Shown here: positions 42,791-51,524 of the stretch, piece after piece
How the letters are laid out: the number at the start of each line of letters is the position of its first letter
Position numbering within the stretch: position 1 is the stretch's first letter
Assembly (NCBI GenBank): GCA_046153945.1
Contig: JBJXFF010000002.1
Location: 1-64,000, forward strand
Direction: 5' to 3'
Source: SXOA01 sp046153945
GTDB taxonomy: Bacteria > Planctomycetota > Planctomycetia > Pirellulales > Pirellulaceae
Length of the DNA: 64,000 nucleotides
Notes under the pieces: model-generated
Databases searched by the model: none
Seen by the model: the letters and a program-made list of their open reading frames with translations, nothing else
Told to the model about the DNA's origin: nothing
Program-made: the position numbers and the translations under genes

Positions 42791-43105
42791 TCACTCTTCG
42801 GAAAACGGCGTGTCCTTGGAAATCACGTCCGGCCCCTTGCCCGCCCGCTTCTCGTAGAAGCCGTCCCCGGCTTTGACGTATTTGGTAAAGCCCATCTTGT
42901 CGAGCTTCTTGTCGTCGGCAACCGATTTCCCCATGGCTGAATCCGACCATTTCCCGCCGATGGCCGGAGCCTGAAAGACGCGGCGGATGGGCAGACCCGT
43001 ATCGGGGTGCTTGATCAGCGGAGCATCCGCCATGCTCTGGAAAATCTCGAAGGTCTCTCCTTCGGAATTGTCTTTGGTAATCACTTCGTAGACGTAAATC
43101 GGCAT
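42791..43105 (-). CDS. FmdB-like regulatory protein lacking the zinc cysteines
   Basis: 104 residues from MPIYVYEVITKDNSEGETFE, the standard FmdB opening (MPIYEYRC), with FEIFQSMADAPLIKH next. In FmdB-family proteins two CxxC pairs hold a zinc; here those positions are VITKDN and HPDTGLP, so the zinc site is lost. A Lys-rich C-terminal domain follows. It is the last gene of the ribosomal superoperon run, 60 nt after the metallopeptidase-like gene. Confidence 0.75.
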   Translation of the reverse strand: MPIYVYEVITKDNSEGETFEIFQSMADAPLIKHPDTGLPIRRVFQAPAIGGKWSDSAMGKSVADDKKLDKMGFTKYVKAGDGFYEKRAGKGPDVISKDTPFSEE

Positions 43106-43165
43106 GCTGGCCTTTCCACAGGGTCCTCTCTTCCTTCTACCCTGCCGAAGGCGAGTTGGCAATTG

Positions 43166-43795
43166 CTAAATCACCGGCACCAGCTTGGGCCGCTTGACGC
43201 GCAGGCCGTAAATCGGCCCCGAGGCGGCGTGCAGCTCTTGAAAATTGTGGTGCAGAAAGCTCCAGAGTTCCGGGTCCGGAGAATGCGCCAGCCAACGGTC
43301 GGAGAAGATCCCCATTTGCCGGTCGTATTCGGCCTGGGAATGGGTGTGGGCAAAGCAGCGACCTTCGTGGCGGCGGAGATCGCCGTCGAACTGCGGGCCG
43401 ATGTGCCAGAGCTCATGAAAGACCGTGATCAGCTTCTCGCGGAAAACGAGGTTCATGAACCGGGGCAAATAAAAGCTCAGCAGATACAGCATCTCCTGCC
43501 CGGAGGGGTCCAAAATCCGCTGCACCTGGTACTGTCGCCCGCGGCGGATGGTCGTGGGGGCACCGCCTTTGAAGCGGAGAGGCGTGAGCGAAGCATACAT
43601 CCCCCAGCTCACTCCTTTGCGGGCCTGGCTAAAGGTGAGTGCGACGCGGGAGAGGTCCACATGGGACAGTTCCGGCGTGCGGCCAATCATGTCCGCACAC
43701 AGCAGCCGCATGGAGGACGTAAAGTCGAAGCCAGCAGGCTGAATTTGCAGCCCAGGCAAGGCTCGCTGGCGCGAATTAGAAACGACCTTCGGCAT
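43166..43795 (-). CDS. putative metallopeptidase with HExxH-type motif
   Basis: 209 residues from the ATG at 43795, preceded by GGAGAAGGA; a longer open frame would overlap rplQ and is rejected. The motif VFHELWHIGPQFDGD fits the HELxH zinc site of SprT-like or related putative metallopeptidases, followed by HTHSQAEYDRQM. The rest, including MLYLLSFYLPRFMNLVFREKL, is not diagnostic. It is the first gene after rplQ on the same strand (31-nt gap), so it probably rides on ribosomal transcription. Confidence 0.72.
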   Translation of the reverse strand: MPKVVSNSRQRALPGLQIQPAGFDFTSSMRLLCADMIGRTPELSHVDLSRVALTFSQARKGVSWGMYASLTPLRFKGGAPTTIRRGRQYQVQRILDPSGQEMLYLLSFYLPRFMNLVFREKLITVFHELWHIGPQFDGDLRRHEGRCFAHTHSQAEYDRQMGIFSDRWLAHSPDPELWSFLHHNFQELHAASGPIYGLRVKRPKLVPVI

Positions 43796-43826
43796 CGGGG
43801 CGTCCTTCTCCCCAGAATATTGTCGC

Positions 43827-44426
43827 CTACGTGGCGGCTGCTTCGTTCTTGGTCTCCGCACCCTCATCGGTGAAGGCCGGCTTGGCGCTCTTCTCGACCT
43901 TGCGATCGCGGACGCCGACGAATTCCAGGATGGCTCGTGCACCGGAATCACCCAAGCGTGGCTTGGCCAGCTTGACGATCCGCGTGTAGCCGCCATCACG
44001 GTCCTTGAACCGCGGGGCGATGTCCGCCACAAGAATCTTCACCGCTTGCTTGTCGCCAAGCAACTGAATCAGCCGGCGACGGGCATTCACTGCTGGGGCC
44101 ATCGCGGTCGCCCACTTGCGCCAGGCTTCCCCCTTGCGCCAGGTCCGCCACTCGGCAGTGTTCCGCTTGGCGGTGGTCTCGTGCTCGCTGGCATTCTCCA
44201 AATCGCCCAGCGATTTGCGGGCGATGGTAATGCACTTTTCGATGAGCGGACGGACTTCCTTGGCTTTGTGCAGCGTGGTGATGATCCGCCCCTTCACCTT
44301 GGGGGTGTTGGCTTCATCCTCGGCATCGCGCTCCGTCAGAATGAGCGCGCTGGCCATGTTCTTGAGCAAGGCCTTGCGGTGGCTGGGGGAGCGGCCGAGC
44401 ACTCGGCTTCGACGACGATGACGCAT
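43827..44426 (-). CDS. rplQ: 50S ribosomal protein L17, enlarged
   Basis: 199 residues; L17 is normally about 125. MRHRRRSRVLGRSPSHRKALLKNM and ADIAPRFKDRDGGYTRIVKL are the conserved ends. Two inserts enlarge it: residues ~31-47 (DAEDEANTPKVKG) and ~72-110 (SEHETTAKRNTAEWRTWRKG). A tail of ~25 acidic/basic residues follows. The ATG at 44426 is chosen because it begins the conserved block. It follows rpoA as in most bacteria, separated by a palindromic repeat. Confidence 0.95.
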   Translation of the reverse strand: MRHRRRSRVLGRSPSHRKALLKNMASALILTERDAEDEANTPKVKGRIITTLHKAKEVRPLIEKCITIARKSLGDLENASEHETTAKRNTAEWRTWRKGEAWRKWATAMAPAVNARRRLIQLLGDKQAVKILVADIAPRFKDRDGGYTRIVKLAKPRLGDSGARAILEFVGVRDRKVEKSAKPAFTDEGAETKNEAAAT

Positions 44427-44460
44427 GGGAAACTCGAAATCTAAATCAGTGAATTGAAAG

Positions 44461-44491
44461 GGTGGCACACCCACGGCTTTGCGTGGGCGTG
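44461..44491 (+). repeat. 31-bp dispersed palindrome, copy D
   Basis: GGTGGCACACCCACGG with CTTTGCGTGGGCGTG, lying between rpoA and rplQ. Confidence 0.75.
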
Positions 44492-44507
44492 AAATTAATC
44501 TCGCAGC

Positions 44508-45491
44508 CTACCGCATCGCGGGAACTCGCATTCCCAGGTACAAGCCCAAGTCGTGCAGCTTCTCTTTAACTTCAGTCAGCGTAGTCTCGCCGAAGTTGCG
44601 GACTTCCAGCAAGGTATCTTCGCTCTTCTGCACCAGGTCCCGGACAGTGTGAATGTTCTCGGTCTCCAGGCAATTCATGGCTCGGACGGAGAGCTTCAGT
44701 TCGGCCAGGCTCATGCTGAGCTTTGATTCCAGGATGGCGTCGAGGCCCGCGACGCCACCGCGATTAGGGGAGTGGACCCGAGGGCCAAGCTCCGAATACT
44801 GCACAAAGGGATTGAGGTGTTTGCGGAGAATTTTGGCCGATTCGACGAGAGCCATTTCCGGATGCACGGAACCGTTCGTCCAGATTTCCAGCGTGAGCCG
44901 GTCGTAGTTGGTCTTCTGACCGACGCGAGTCTCTTCGACCTCGTAGCGGACGCGGACCACCGGGCTGTAAACTGCGTCGATGGGAATGATGCCGATTTCG
45001 TGGTCGCCCGTGCTGTGTTCCGTGGAAGGAACATAACCGCGGCCGTTTTCGACAACCATTTCCATCATGAAGGGGACGTTGTCGGTCAGCGTCGCAATGA
45101 CATGGTTCTTGTTGATGATTTCCACATCGGAGTCGGTTTGGATATCCGCGCCGGTGATGAGGCCGGTCGTATTCTTCTCGACCGTGATCACGCGGGTGGA
45201 GTCGCTATGGTTCTTGACCACCAGGGACTTCACGTTGAGGACGATTTCGGTCACATCCTCAAGCACGCCCGGAATCGTGGTGAACTCGTGCTGCGCTCCG
45301 CGAATCTTGATTTGCGTGACGGCACTTCCTTCCAGGCTGGAAAGAAGAATCCGCCGGAGGCCGTTGCCGATGGTGACCCCGAAGCCGCGTTCAAACGGCT
45401 CGGCAGTGAACTTGCCGTAGGTGGAGGTGAGCGAATTGGCGTCGCAATTAACGACGTTGGGAAGCTCGAACCCGCGCCAGCGAATATGCAT
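44508..45491 (-). CDS. rpoA: DNA-directed RNA polymerase subunit alpha
   Basis: 327 residues, the normal length. The N-terminal dimerisation domain includes FERGFGVTIGNGLRRILLSS; the C-terminal domain that contacts promoter DNA and activators has LKLSVRAMNCLETENIHTV and FGETTLTEVKEKLHDLGL. Placed between rpsK and rplQ. The usual rpsD between rpsK and rpoA is missing (57-nt gap). Confidence 0.98.
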   Translation of the reverse strand: MHIRWRGFELPNVVNCDANSLTSTYGKFTAEPFERGFGVTIGNGLRRILLSSLEGSAVTQIKIRGAQHEFTTIPGVLEDVTEIVLNVKSLVVKNHSDSTRVITVEKNTTGLITGADIQTDSDVEIINKNHVIATLTDNVPFMMEMVVENGRGYVPSTEHSTGDHEIGIIPIDAVYSPVVRVRYEVEETRVGQKTNYDRLTLEIWTNGSVHPEMALVESAKILRKHLNPFVQYSELGPRVHSPNRGGVAGLDAILESKLSMSLAELKLSVRAMNCLETENIHTVRDLVQKSEDTLLEVRNFGETTLTEVKEKLHDLGLYLGMRVPAMR

Positions 45492-45548
45492 CTGTGATCT
45501 CCCTTGCGAAGTGCCCGGAGGCGAATGTGCGGTGTATCTGATGGTGGG

Positions 45549-45935
45549 CTAAACGCGGCGGCGCTTGGGGGGCCGGCAGCCGTTGTGCGGAATCGGGGTG
45601 ACATCCTCGATGGTTTTGACAACCATCCCGGCAGTCTGCAGAGCGGTGATGGCGCTTTCGCGGCCCGAACCGGGACCCTTGACCAGAACCTCCAGTTCCT
45701 TGACCCCGAATTTGGCCGCCTTCTCCGCGGCTTGCTGCCCGGCACATTGCCCGGCGAAGGGGGTCGATTTCCGGCTCCCCTTGAAGCCGCTGGTGCCGGC
45801 GCTGGCCCAGCACAGGGTATCACCCTTGTTGTCGGTGATGGTCACGGTGGTGTTGTTGAAGGTGGCGCGGACGTGGGCGATGGCCACGGTCACGTTGCGG
45901 CGGACCTTCTTTTTCTTGACAACTGCTTTAGACAC
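45549..45935 (-). CDS. rpsK: 30S ribosomal protein S11
   Basis: 128 residues. VTVAIAHVRATFNNTTVTIT, SAGTSGFKGSRKSTPFA and the C-terminal TPIPHNGCRPPKRRRV are diagnostic. It lies 42 nt after rpsM. Confidence 0.98.
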   Translation of the reverse strand: MSKAVVKKKKVRRNVTVAIAHVRATFNNTTVTITDNKGDTLCWASAGTSGFKGSRKSTPFAGQCAGQQAAEKAAKFGVKELEVLVKGPGSGRESAITALQTAGMVVKTIEDVTPIPHNGCRPPKRRRV

Positions 45936-45977
45936 TTATAAACTCCTCGGACCTAATTTGTGACTTGTGAGCAAGGA

Positions 45978-46361
45978 CTAACGGAGGTCCTTGACCCCCT
46001 TCTTGCCGGCCACCGTCTTCTTGGGGCCCTTGCGAGTGCGAGCGTTGGTCTTGGTCCGCTGGCCGCGAACCGGCAGGCCCAAGCGATGCCGCATGCCGCG
46101 ATAACACTTGATGTCCCGCAGGCGGTTGATGTTCTGTTGCACCTGGCGGCGGAGGGGGCCTTCCACGGTGTAGTCCCGCTCCAGCAGCACGGCCAGACGG
46201 GAGAGTTCTTCCTCCGCCAACTCGCGAGCGTGCTTTTGCGGATCAATGCCGGCCTTGTGACAAAGCTCCAGGGCCACTTTGTCACCCACGCCATACAAAT
46301 AGCGCAGCGAAAAGACCGTGGGCTTGTCGTTGGGAATATCGACACCGAGCAAACGAGGCAT
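45978..46361 (-). CDS. rpsM: 30S ribosomal protein S13
   Basis: 127 residues. MPRLLGVDIPNDKPTVFSLR, YLYGVGDKVALELCHKAGID and the C-terminal RHRLGLPVRGQRTKTNARTR fit S13, which contacts the head of the small subunit and the 50S bridge. It follows rpmJ on the same strand. Confidence 0.98.
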   Translation of the reverse strand: MPRLLGVDIPNDKPTVFSLRYLYGVGDKVALELCHKAGIDPQKHARELAEEELSRLAVLLERDYTVEGPLRRQVQQNINRLRDIKCYRGMRHRLGLPVRGQRTKTNARTRKGPKKTVAGKKGVKDLR

Positions 46362-46463
46362 GTTCTCTCTCCAAAACCACTTTTGACGCGCGAAGATGAA
46401 GGAAATCGAGGCCGCTGGACTATTTTCCGGCCGCAGCTTGCGGCCGAATGTCGGTGCAAACCT

Positions 46464-46577
46464 TTAGCCCTGCCGCTGTTTATGGCGAGCATTGCTGCAG
46501 ACGACGTAGACCCGGCCCTTGCGGCGCACGATCTTGCAGTTATCGCAAATCTTCCGCACGCTGGTACGCACTTTCAT
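46464..46577 (-). CDS. rpmJ: 50S ribosomal protein L36
   Basis: 37 residues: MKVRTSVRKICDNCKIVRRK, then VYVVCSNARHKQRQG. Cys11, Cys14, Cys27 and His32 form the zinc site, so this is the zinc-binding (C+) form. It lies between adk and rpsM, the usual spot; infA, normally just before it, is absent. Confidence 0.95.
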   Translation of the reverse strand: MKVRTSVRKICDNCKIVRRKGRVYVVCSNARHKQRQG

Positions 46578-46697
46578 GACAATCACCCAAAGTTCAGGTA
46601 AAGCGACTTAGTATAGAGCTTTCGGGATGCTTTGAGCAAGGGGCTCAAACGCCAGAAACGAGCCGAATTATTGGGTCTCCAGCGAACGAAACCCGGC

Positions 46698-47291
46698 TTA
46701 ATTCCCAGTTCCCGGCTTTCCGTTCTTCTTGGCATCCAGACCGGCCTTGATCTGGCTGAAAACCTCGTCCGGACTGCGCATGGCATCCACGCTGTGAAGC
46801 AGCCCTTTCTTCTCGTAATAACCGAGCAAAGGTGATGTCTGCCGCTTGTAAACGTCCATCCGCTGAGCGATGACCGCTGGATTGTCGTCCGCCCGATGTT
46901 CCGCATTTGCCCGTTTGTGCATGCGGCTGATGAGTTCTTGCTCGTCCCCCTTGAGTTCGATGACCGCATCGAGGGGAGTGCCACGGGCCGTCAAAGAAAC
47001 GTCCAACTCCCGGGCCTGTTGCAGCGTCCGTGGGAAGCCGTCAAACAGACAGCCGGCGGCAAACTCCGGCGTATCGAGCCGTTCGAGGACCATCTTCATC
47101 ACCACATCGTCAGGCACCAGACTCCCATTATCCATGTACTGGGCCGCCAGCCGGCCGATGTCCGTGTCAAGGTCCTTGGCATCCCGCAACATCTCCCCGG
47201 TGGAGAAATGGGGGATTCTCAGGTAGTCCAGCAGTCGCTTGGACTGGGTACCTTTGCCCGCGCCGGGGGGACCGATAAACACGAGAAACAT
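46698..47291 (-). CDS. adk: adenylate kinase
   Basis: 197 residues from MFLVFIGPPGAGKGTQSKRL (P-loop at 7-15); an upstream extension is proline-rich and unlikely. FSTGEMLRDAKDLDTDIGRL, CLFDGFPRTLQQARELD and RMDVYKRQTSPLLGYY are the AMP-binding and catalytic blocks. The LID is short and has no zinc cysteines. It interconverts ATP, AMP and ADP. Placed after secY as in most ribosomal clusters, but without map or infA next to it. Confidence 0.95.
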   Translation of the reverse strand: MFLVFIGPPGAGKGTQSKRLLDYLRIPHFSTGEMLRDAKDLDTDIGRLAAQYMDNGSLVPDDVVMKMVLERLDTPEFAAGCLFDGFPRTLQQARELDVSLTARGTPLDAVIELKGDEQELISRMHKRANAEHRADDNPAVIAQRMDVYKRQTSPLLGYYEKKGLLHSVDAMRSPDEVFSQIKAGLDAKKNGKPGTGN

Positions 47292-47331
47292 TTCAGGCGG
47301 GGGTGGGTCAGGGGGGGGCGACGGAAAGGAG

Positions 47332-48735
47332 TTACGCCTCGAGAAGACCACGATAATCGCGCATCACGAGGTGGCTGTCAATCTTTTGAATCAAGTCAAA
47401 GGCAACGCTGACGGCAATCAGCAGGCCGGTGCCGCCGTAAAAGCTAGCGACGTTCGGGTCCACTTGCAGCAGGCTGGAAACAATCGTGGGGACGATGGCC
47501 ACCACCGACAGGAACGCAGCCCCCACATAAGTAATCCGCATCATCACCTTTTCCAGGTAGTCCGCCGTCCGCTTGCCGGGGCGATAGCCGGGGATGAAGG
47601 TGCCAAAATCCTTGAGGTTCTCCGCCATTTCCTTGGGGTTGAACGTAATCGCGGTCCAGAAATAGCTGAAGAAGAAAATAAGAGCAACGTAAGTGACGTT
47701 ATAGGCAAACGAATCACCGCGAGTGAATGTGTTCTGCAAGCCATAAAAAATTCCCGCCCACCAACTCGACGTGGTGCCGACACCGCTGCCATCGCCGCTA
47801 TTGAGCGAATTAGCGACAGCGCCAAACAGCATCGCGGGGAGCAGCAGCAGACTGCTGGCGAAAATAATCGGCATCACGCCCGACTGGTTGAGCTTCAGCG
47901 GCAGATACTGCCGGCTGCCGCCATAAACACGCCGGCCGCGGACATGCTTGGCGCTTTGGGTCGGAATTTGCCGCTGCCCAAGGGTAATGAACACCACACC
48001 GGCCACCACGGCCACGAATAAGAAAATCAGCACGATCAGAGTTTCGATGCCGGGCTTCTCGAATCCAGTGAGGGTCTTCTCCATCTTATTGACGAGGAAG
48101 TTGGTCATGGCTTCCGGCATCTGGGCGAGAATTCCCGCCATGATCAAAATGCTAATGCCGTTGCCGATGCCGAACTCGTCGATCTGCTCGCCGATCCACA
48201 TCACAAACATGGTGCCGCAAGTCATCATGATGATCGAGGTGACGTACCAAGACCAATGCAAATGGAGCGCCCCCTCTTTCACCGTGCAAAACTGCGAGTT
48301 GAGAATGGACGTGTCGGAAATTGTGGTCGAAAGATAGACCGCACCCTGGAAGAAACACATCGCCAGCGTCAGATAGCGCGTATATTCGTTGATTTTCTTA
48401 CGGCCCGTTTCCCCTTCTTTGCGCAGATCTTCCAGCGGCTTCCAAACGCTGCTGAGAAGCTGCAAAATAATGGAGGCCGAAATATAGGGCATGATCCCCA
48501 GGCCGAAGATCGTTACTTTTTTCAAGTTGGCGGCACTGAAAACGGAAACCTTCTCCATGAAGCTGAAAAGGTCGCTCTGGCCGCCGGACCCCATTTTGGC
48601 GAGGATCGCAGCCTCGTCGACAATGGGGAGCGGAATCTGATAGCCGATCCGAAACACCGCCAGAAGCAGCAGGGTGAAGAGAATCTTCATCCGCAGTTCG
48701 GGGATGGTAAAAATCGCGCGAAATTTTTCCCACAT
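47332..48735 (-). CDS. secY: preprotein translocase subunit SecY
   Basis: 467 residues with ten membrane helices. The N-terminus MWEKFRAIFTIPELRMKILF, plug and helix 2 region (GLGIMPYISASIILQLLSSV), GNGISILIMAGIL, and the C-terminal FRPGKRTADYLEKVMMR-like block (GYRPGKRTADYLEKVM) are diagnostic. It is the channel for Sec export. It lies between rplO and adk as usual, 144 nt after rplO. Confidence 0.98.
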   Translation of the reverse strand: MWEKFRAIFTIPELRMKILFTLLLLAVFRIGYQIPLPIVDEAAILAKMGSGGQSDLFSFMEKVSVFSAANLKKVTIFGLGIMPYISASIILQLLSSVWKPLEDLRKEGETGRKKINEYTRYLTLAMCFFQGAVYLSTTISDTSILNSQFCTVKEGALHLHWSWYVTSIIMMTCGTMFVMWIGEQIDEFGIGNGISILIMAGILAQMPEAMTNFLVNKMEKTLTGFEKPGIETLIVLIFLFVAVVAGVVFITLGQRQIPTQSAKHVRGRRVYGGSRQYLPLKLNQSGVMPIIFASSLLLLPAMLFGAVANSLNSGDGSGVGTTSSWWAGIFYGLQNTFTRGDSFAYNVTYVALIFFFSYFWTAITFNPKEMAENLKDFGTFIPGYRPGKRTADYLEKVMMRITYVGAAFLSVVAIVPTIVSSLLQVDPNVASFYGGTGLLIAVSVAFDLIQKIDSHLVMRDYRGLLEA

Positions 48736-48879
48736 GGCGAGTTACCCGTCCAATAGGAGTGGAGCCGTCCTGAAATCGTTTCAGGACGCTTCAAATTAAC
48801 AAAAACAGCGGCTTAAGGCCATGCGAGAGACACACTCCCGCCTGGTCGATGCGAGAATGCTCCCCGAAGCGAGCCAAGA

Positions 48880-49404
48880 CTACTTGGCACCTTCGGCCTG
48901 CTTGGCAGCCTTCCTGGCCGCTTTCGCTGCTTCTTTCTTCGCTGCCACGGTCGTTTTACCGGGAAGTACGGTGGCACTTCCTCCGGCTTTTTCAATTTTT
49001 TCGCGGGCCGAGGCACTGAACCGGTCGGCCGAGACGGCCAGCTTCTTGGTCAGTTCGCCGTCTCCCAGCACTTTCAGCTCGTCATAGACGCCGCGGAGGA
49101 GCTTCTTTTCCTTGAGGCTTTCGGGGGTTACCTCAGCGCCAGCTTCAAAATTCGCTTCGAGGTCTCCCACGTTGATTTCCGCAATGGTCAGCGCGAAAAT
49201 ATTCGTAAAGCCCCGCTTGGGAACCCGCCGGACCAGCGGGCTGCCGGTCCCTTGGAAGATGGGAAGGGCCTTGTAACCGGCGCGGGCCTTTTGACCCTTA
49301 TGGCCGCGACCCGACGTCTTCCCCTTGCCGGAGCCGATACCCCGGCCCAAACGCTGCGGACGCTTGTGTTTTTCGACGTTTTCGTTGACTTCGTGCAAAC
49401 TCAT
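48880..49404 (-). CDS. rplO: 50S ribosomal protein L15
   Basis: 174 residues. RLGRGIGSGKGKTSGRGHKG and GTGSPLVRRVPKRGFTN are diagnostic. The end is an Ala/Lys-rich tail (TTVAAKKEAAKAARKAAKQA) longer than in E. coli L15. Its start overlaps the rpsE stop by 4 nt, leaving no room for rpmD (L30), which normally sits between them. Confidence 0.97.
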   Translation of the reverse strand: MSLHEVNENVEKHKRPQRLGRGIGSGKGKTSGRGHKGQKARAGYKALPIFQGTGSPLVRRVPKRGFTNIFALTIAEINVGDLEANFEAGAEVTPESLKEKKLLRGVYDELKVLGDGELTKKLAVSADRFSASAREKIEKAGGSATVLPGKTTVAAKKEAAKAARKAAKQAEGAK

Positions 49405-49883
49405 GACAGCGTTACTCCCCGCAGCCGTTCCACATCCTGGGGAGTGCGGAGCTGGCTAAGCGCCTTGATTGCCGCCTTGACGACGGTTACTTGATTTCTG
49501 GTTCCCAGACACTTGGTGATAATGTCGGTGATTCCCGCCGCCTGGCAAACCGCGCGAACCGCGGAGCCGGCGATCACACCCGTGCCAGCATCAGCCGGCA
49601 TCAGAAAGACCTTGGCCGAGCCGAAGGTAGCGGTGATGGTGTGCGGAATGGTTCCGTGCACCAGCGGCACGCTGACAAAGTTGCGAACCGCCTGCTTGGT
49701 AGCCTTTTCGACCGCAGGGGGAACTTCGTTGGCCTTCCCGTAGCCGCAGCCGACTTTCCCTTTGCCGTCGCCCGAGACGACGAGGGCCGCAAAGCTGAAC
49801 CGGCGGCCACCCTTCACCACGGCAGCGCACCGCTTCACCTGCACGGTAAAGTCGATACCACCCGATTTTGAGTCGTTAGACAC
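49401..49883 (-). CDS. rpsE: 30S ribosomal protein S5
   Basis: 160 residues. VKRCAAVVKGGRRFSFAALV, GKVGCGYGKANEVPPAVEKA and GVIAGSAVRAVCQAAGITDI are the S5 core blocks. Translationally coupled to rplO by an ATGA overlap. A REP-like palindrome lies in the spacer before it. Confidence 0.98.
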   Translation of the reverse strand: MSNDSKSGGIDFTVQVKRCAAVVKGGRRFSFAALVVSGDGKGKVGCGYGKANEVPPAVEKATKQAVRNFVSVPLVHGTIPHTITATFGSAKVFLMPADAGTGVIAGSAVRAVCQAAGITDIITKCLGTRNQVTVVKAAIKALSQLRTPQDVERLRGVTLS

Positions 49884-49899
49884 TGCTAGCTCCTAAAGG

Positions 49900-49926
49900 A
49901 GTCCGCTCACTCCGTGAACGGACAAC
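49900..49926. repeat. diverged REP palindrome in the rplR-rpsE spacer
   Basis: AGTCCGCTCACTCCGTGAAC then GGACAAC resembles the palindromes around the 23275 RAYT (GGTCCGCTCGCTCCGCGAGC) with changes that largely keep the stem. Confidence 0.5.
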
Positions 49927-49945
49927 TCTTCTTGATATTGTTCTG

Positions 49946-50314
49946 CTAAAAGGACAACCCCGCCGCCCGCGCCGCATCCGCCAAAGCCGCCACTCGGCCA
50001 TGATACCGCGATTCGCCTCGGTCAAAGCACACGGTCTTCACGCCGACGGCAATCGCCCGCTCGGCAATCACTTTGCCGATGAACTCTGCAGCAGCCTTGT
50101 TGCCGCCGTACTTCAATTGGGCCCGCAAGTCCGTATCGAGTGTGCTGGCCGAAACCAGCGTCTTGCCGACCGAATCATCGATCAACTGGCAAGCCACATT
50201 CTTGTGACTCCGCTTGACGCTCAAGCGGGGACGTTCGGTGGTGCCGCGAATGGCTTTGCGGACGCGGTAACGCCGCCGGAGCCGACGCTTCCCGAGTAGT
50301 TTGTTCTTATTCAC
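49946..50314 (-). CDS. rplR: 50S ribosomal protein L18
   Basis: 122 residues. Basic N-terminus (LGKRRLRRRYRVRKAIRGTT), ERPRLSVKRSHKNVACQLID and the C-terminal FDRGESRYHGRVAALADAAR are L18 signatures. It binds 5S rRNA with L5 and L25. Confidence 0.98.
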   Translation of the reverse strand: MNKNKLLGKRRLRRRYRVRKAIRGTTERPRLSVKRSHKNVACQLIDDSVGKTLVSASTLDTDLRAQLKYGGNKAAAEFIGKVIAERAIAVGVKTVCFDRGESRYHGRVAALADAARAAGLSF

Positions 50315-50382
50315 GTTTACTTCCTCAGAGTCTGTAAGCGGCTGCCGGAAATAGGCGGCCGCCAGCCCTCAATAATGGTTCG

Positions 50383-50928
50383 TTACTTGGTCGCGGCCTT
50401 GCCAGCCTTGAGCTTGATGTGCTCGCCGGCATAGCGGACGCCCTTGCCTTTGTACGGTTCGGGCTTGCGGAGCGAGCGAATCTCGGCCGCGAACTGGCCG
50501 ACCATTTGCTTGTCGCAACCCTGGATGGTGATGTGCGTCTGGTCCGGCACAGTCACGGTCAGTCCTTCGGGAATCGGCCGCTGCAACTCATTGGCGAGTC
50601 CGACCCGCAGTTGCAGCACCTTCCCCTTGAGAGCCGCCAGATAGCCGACGCCGACAATCTCCAGCTTCTTCTCGTATCCTGTCTTCACACCGGTGATCAT
50701 ATTGCTGATGAGGGCGCGAGTCAGCCCGTGCAGGGCGCGGGATTCCCGCTCGTCATTGTGACGATTCACCTGGACCTGCTTGGTCTCCGCGTCCACCTTC
50801 ACTTCCACGTGCTCGCGGTGCTCCCAGGAGAGTTTCCCCTTGGGGCCTTCCACGTTCACGGTGCGGCCGCTGACGCTGACCTTGACGCCGTCGAGGACGG
50901 GAATTGGTTTTCTGCCGATACGTGACAT
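50383..50928 (-). CDS. rplF: 50S ribosomal protein L6
   Basis: 181 residues. MSRIGRKPIPVLDGVKVSVS at the start and the C-terminal signature KPEPYKGKGVRYAGEHIKLK identify L6. A 139-nt spacer with two hairpins separates it from rpsH, which is wide for this operon. Confidence 0.98.
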   Translation of the reverse strand: MSRIGRKPIPVLDGVKVSVSGRTVNVEGPKGKLSWEHREHVEVKVDAETKQVQVNRHNDERESRALHGLTRALISNMITGVKTGYEKKLEIVGVGYLAALKGKVLQLRVGLANELQRPIPEGLTVTVPDQTHITIQGCDKQMVGQFAAEIRSLRKPEPYKGKGVRYAGEHIKLKAGKAATK

Positions 50929-50936
50929 GACTTACT

Positions 50937-51066
50937 CCCTCTCCCTTTGGGAGAGGGCCGGGGTGAGGGTGTTAAGCCTCATTGAATTACGGAATTTTGG
51001 AAAATACCTGAGTTACTCGATCCACACTTTGCTAAAAATTCTAACCCTCTCCCACAGGGAGAGTGG
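50937..51066. repeat. pair of CCCTCTCCC hairpins in the rpsH-rplF spacer
   Basis: CCCTCTCCC-TTT-GGGAGAGGG (50937-50957) and CCCTCTCCC-ACA-GGGAGAG (51045-51063) flank ~85 bp that include an A/T-rich part. This is the layout of a two-hairpin BIME, a third palindrome family inside the ribosomal operon. Confidence 0.6.
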
Positions 51067-51067
51067 A

Positions 51068-51463
51068 CTAGTACAACTCGCACAGAACTTCGCCGCCCAG
51101 CTTTTTCTGCCGGGCTTCGCGATCACTAACCACGCCGCCGGAAGTGCTGATGATGCTGATTCCCATGCCGTTCAAAACCGGGCGGAGCTCCGTCGCTTTG
51201 CGATAAATCCGCTTGCCGACGGTGCTGATCCGCTTGATGTGCTGAATGACGTGCTCGCCGTTGGGGCCGTATTTGAGCTCGAGACGAAGCACCTTCTGGG
51301 CACCGTCGCCCACTTCGGACCAGTCCCAAATGTAGCCTTCGCGCTTCAGCACGTCGGCGAGGCCTCGTTTTACTTTGGACACGGGCATATCGACATGCTG
51401 CCGCTCCACGCGCACAGCATTCCGAATCCGGGTCAACATGTCGGCGATGGGGTCAGTCAACAT
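51068..51463 (-). CDS. rpsH: 30S ribosomal protein S8
   Basis: 131 residues. MLTDPIADMLTRIRNAVRVE at the start and the C-terminal ISIISTSGGVVSDREARQKK motif are diagnostic. It binds 16S rRNA helix 21. Confidence 0.98.
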   Translation of the reverse strand: MLTDPIADMLTRIRNAVRVERQHVDMPVSKVKRGLADVLKREGYIWDWSEVGDGAQKVLRLELKYGPNGEHVIQHIKRISTVGKRIYRKATELRPVLNGMGISIISTSGGVVSDREARQKKLGGEVLCELY

Positions 51464-51524
51464 ATTCTTCAGTTTCCCTAAACCTGCTTGCCATCTCTAC
51501 CTTGTTTCCTGGCTACCAACGTCC

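Noticed and set aside
43796..44032. Longer N-terminus for the metallopeptidase-like protein
   Set aside because: It would overlap rplQ in another frame; the ATG at 43795 has a good ribosome binding site.
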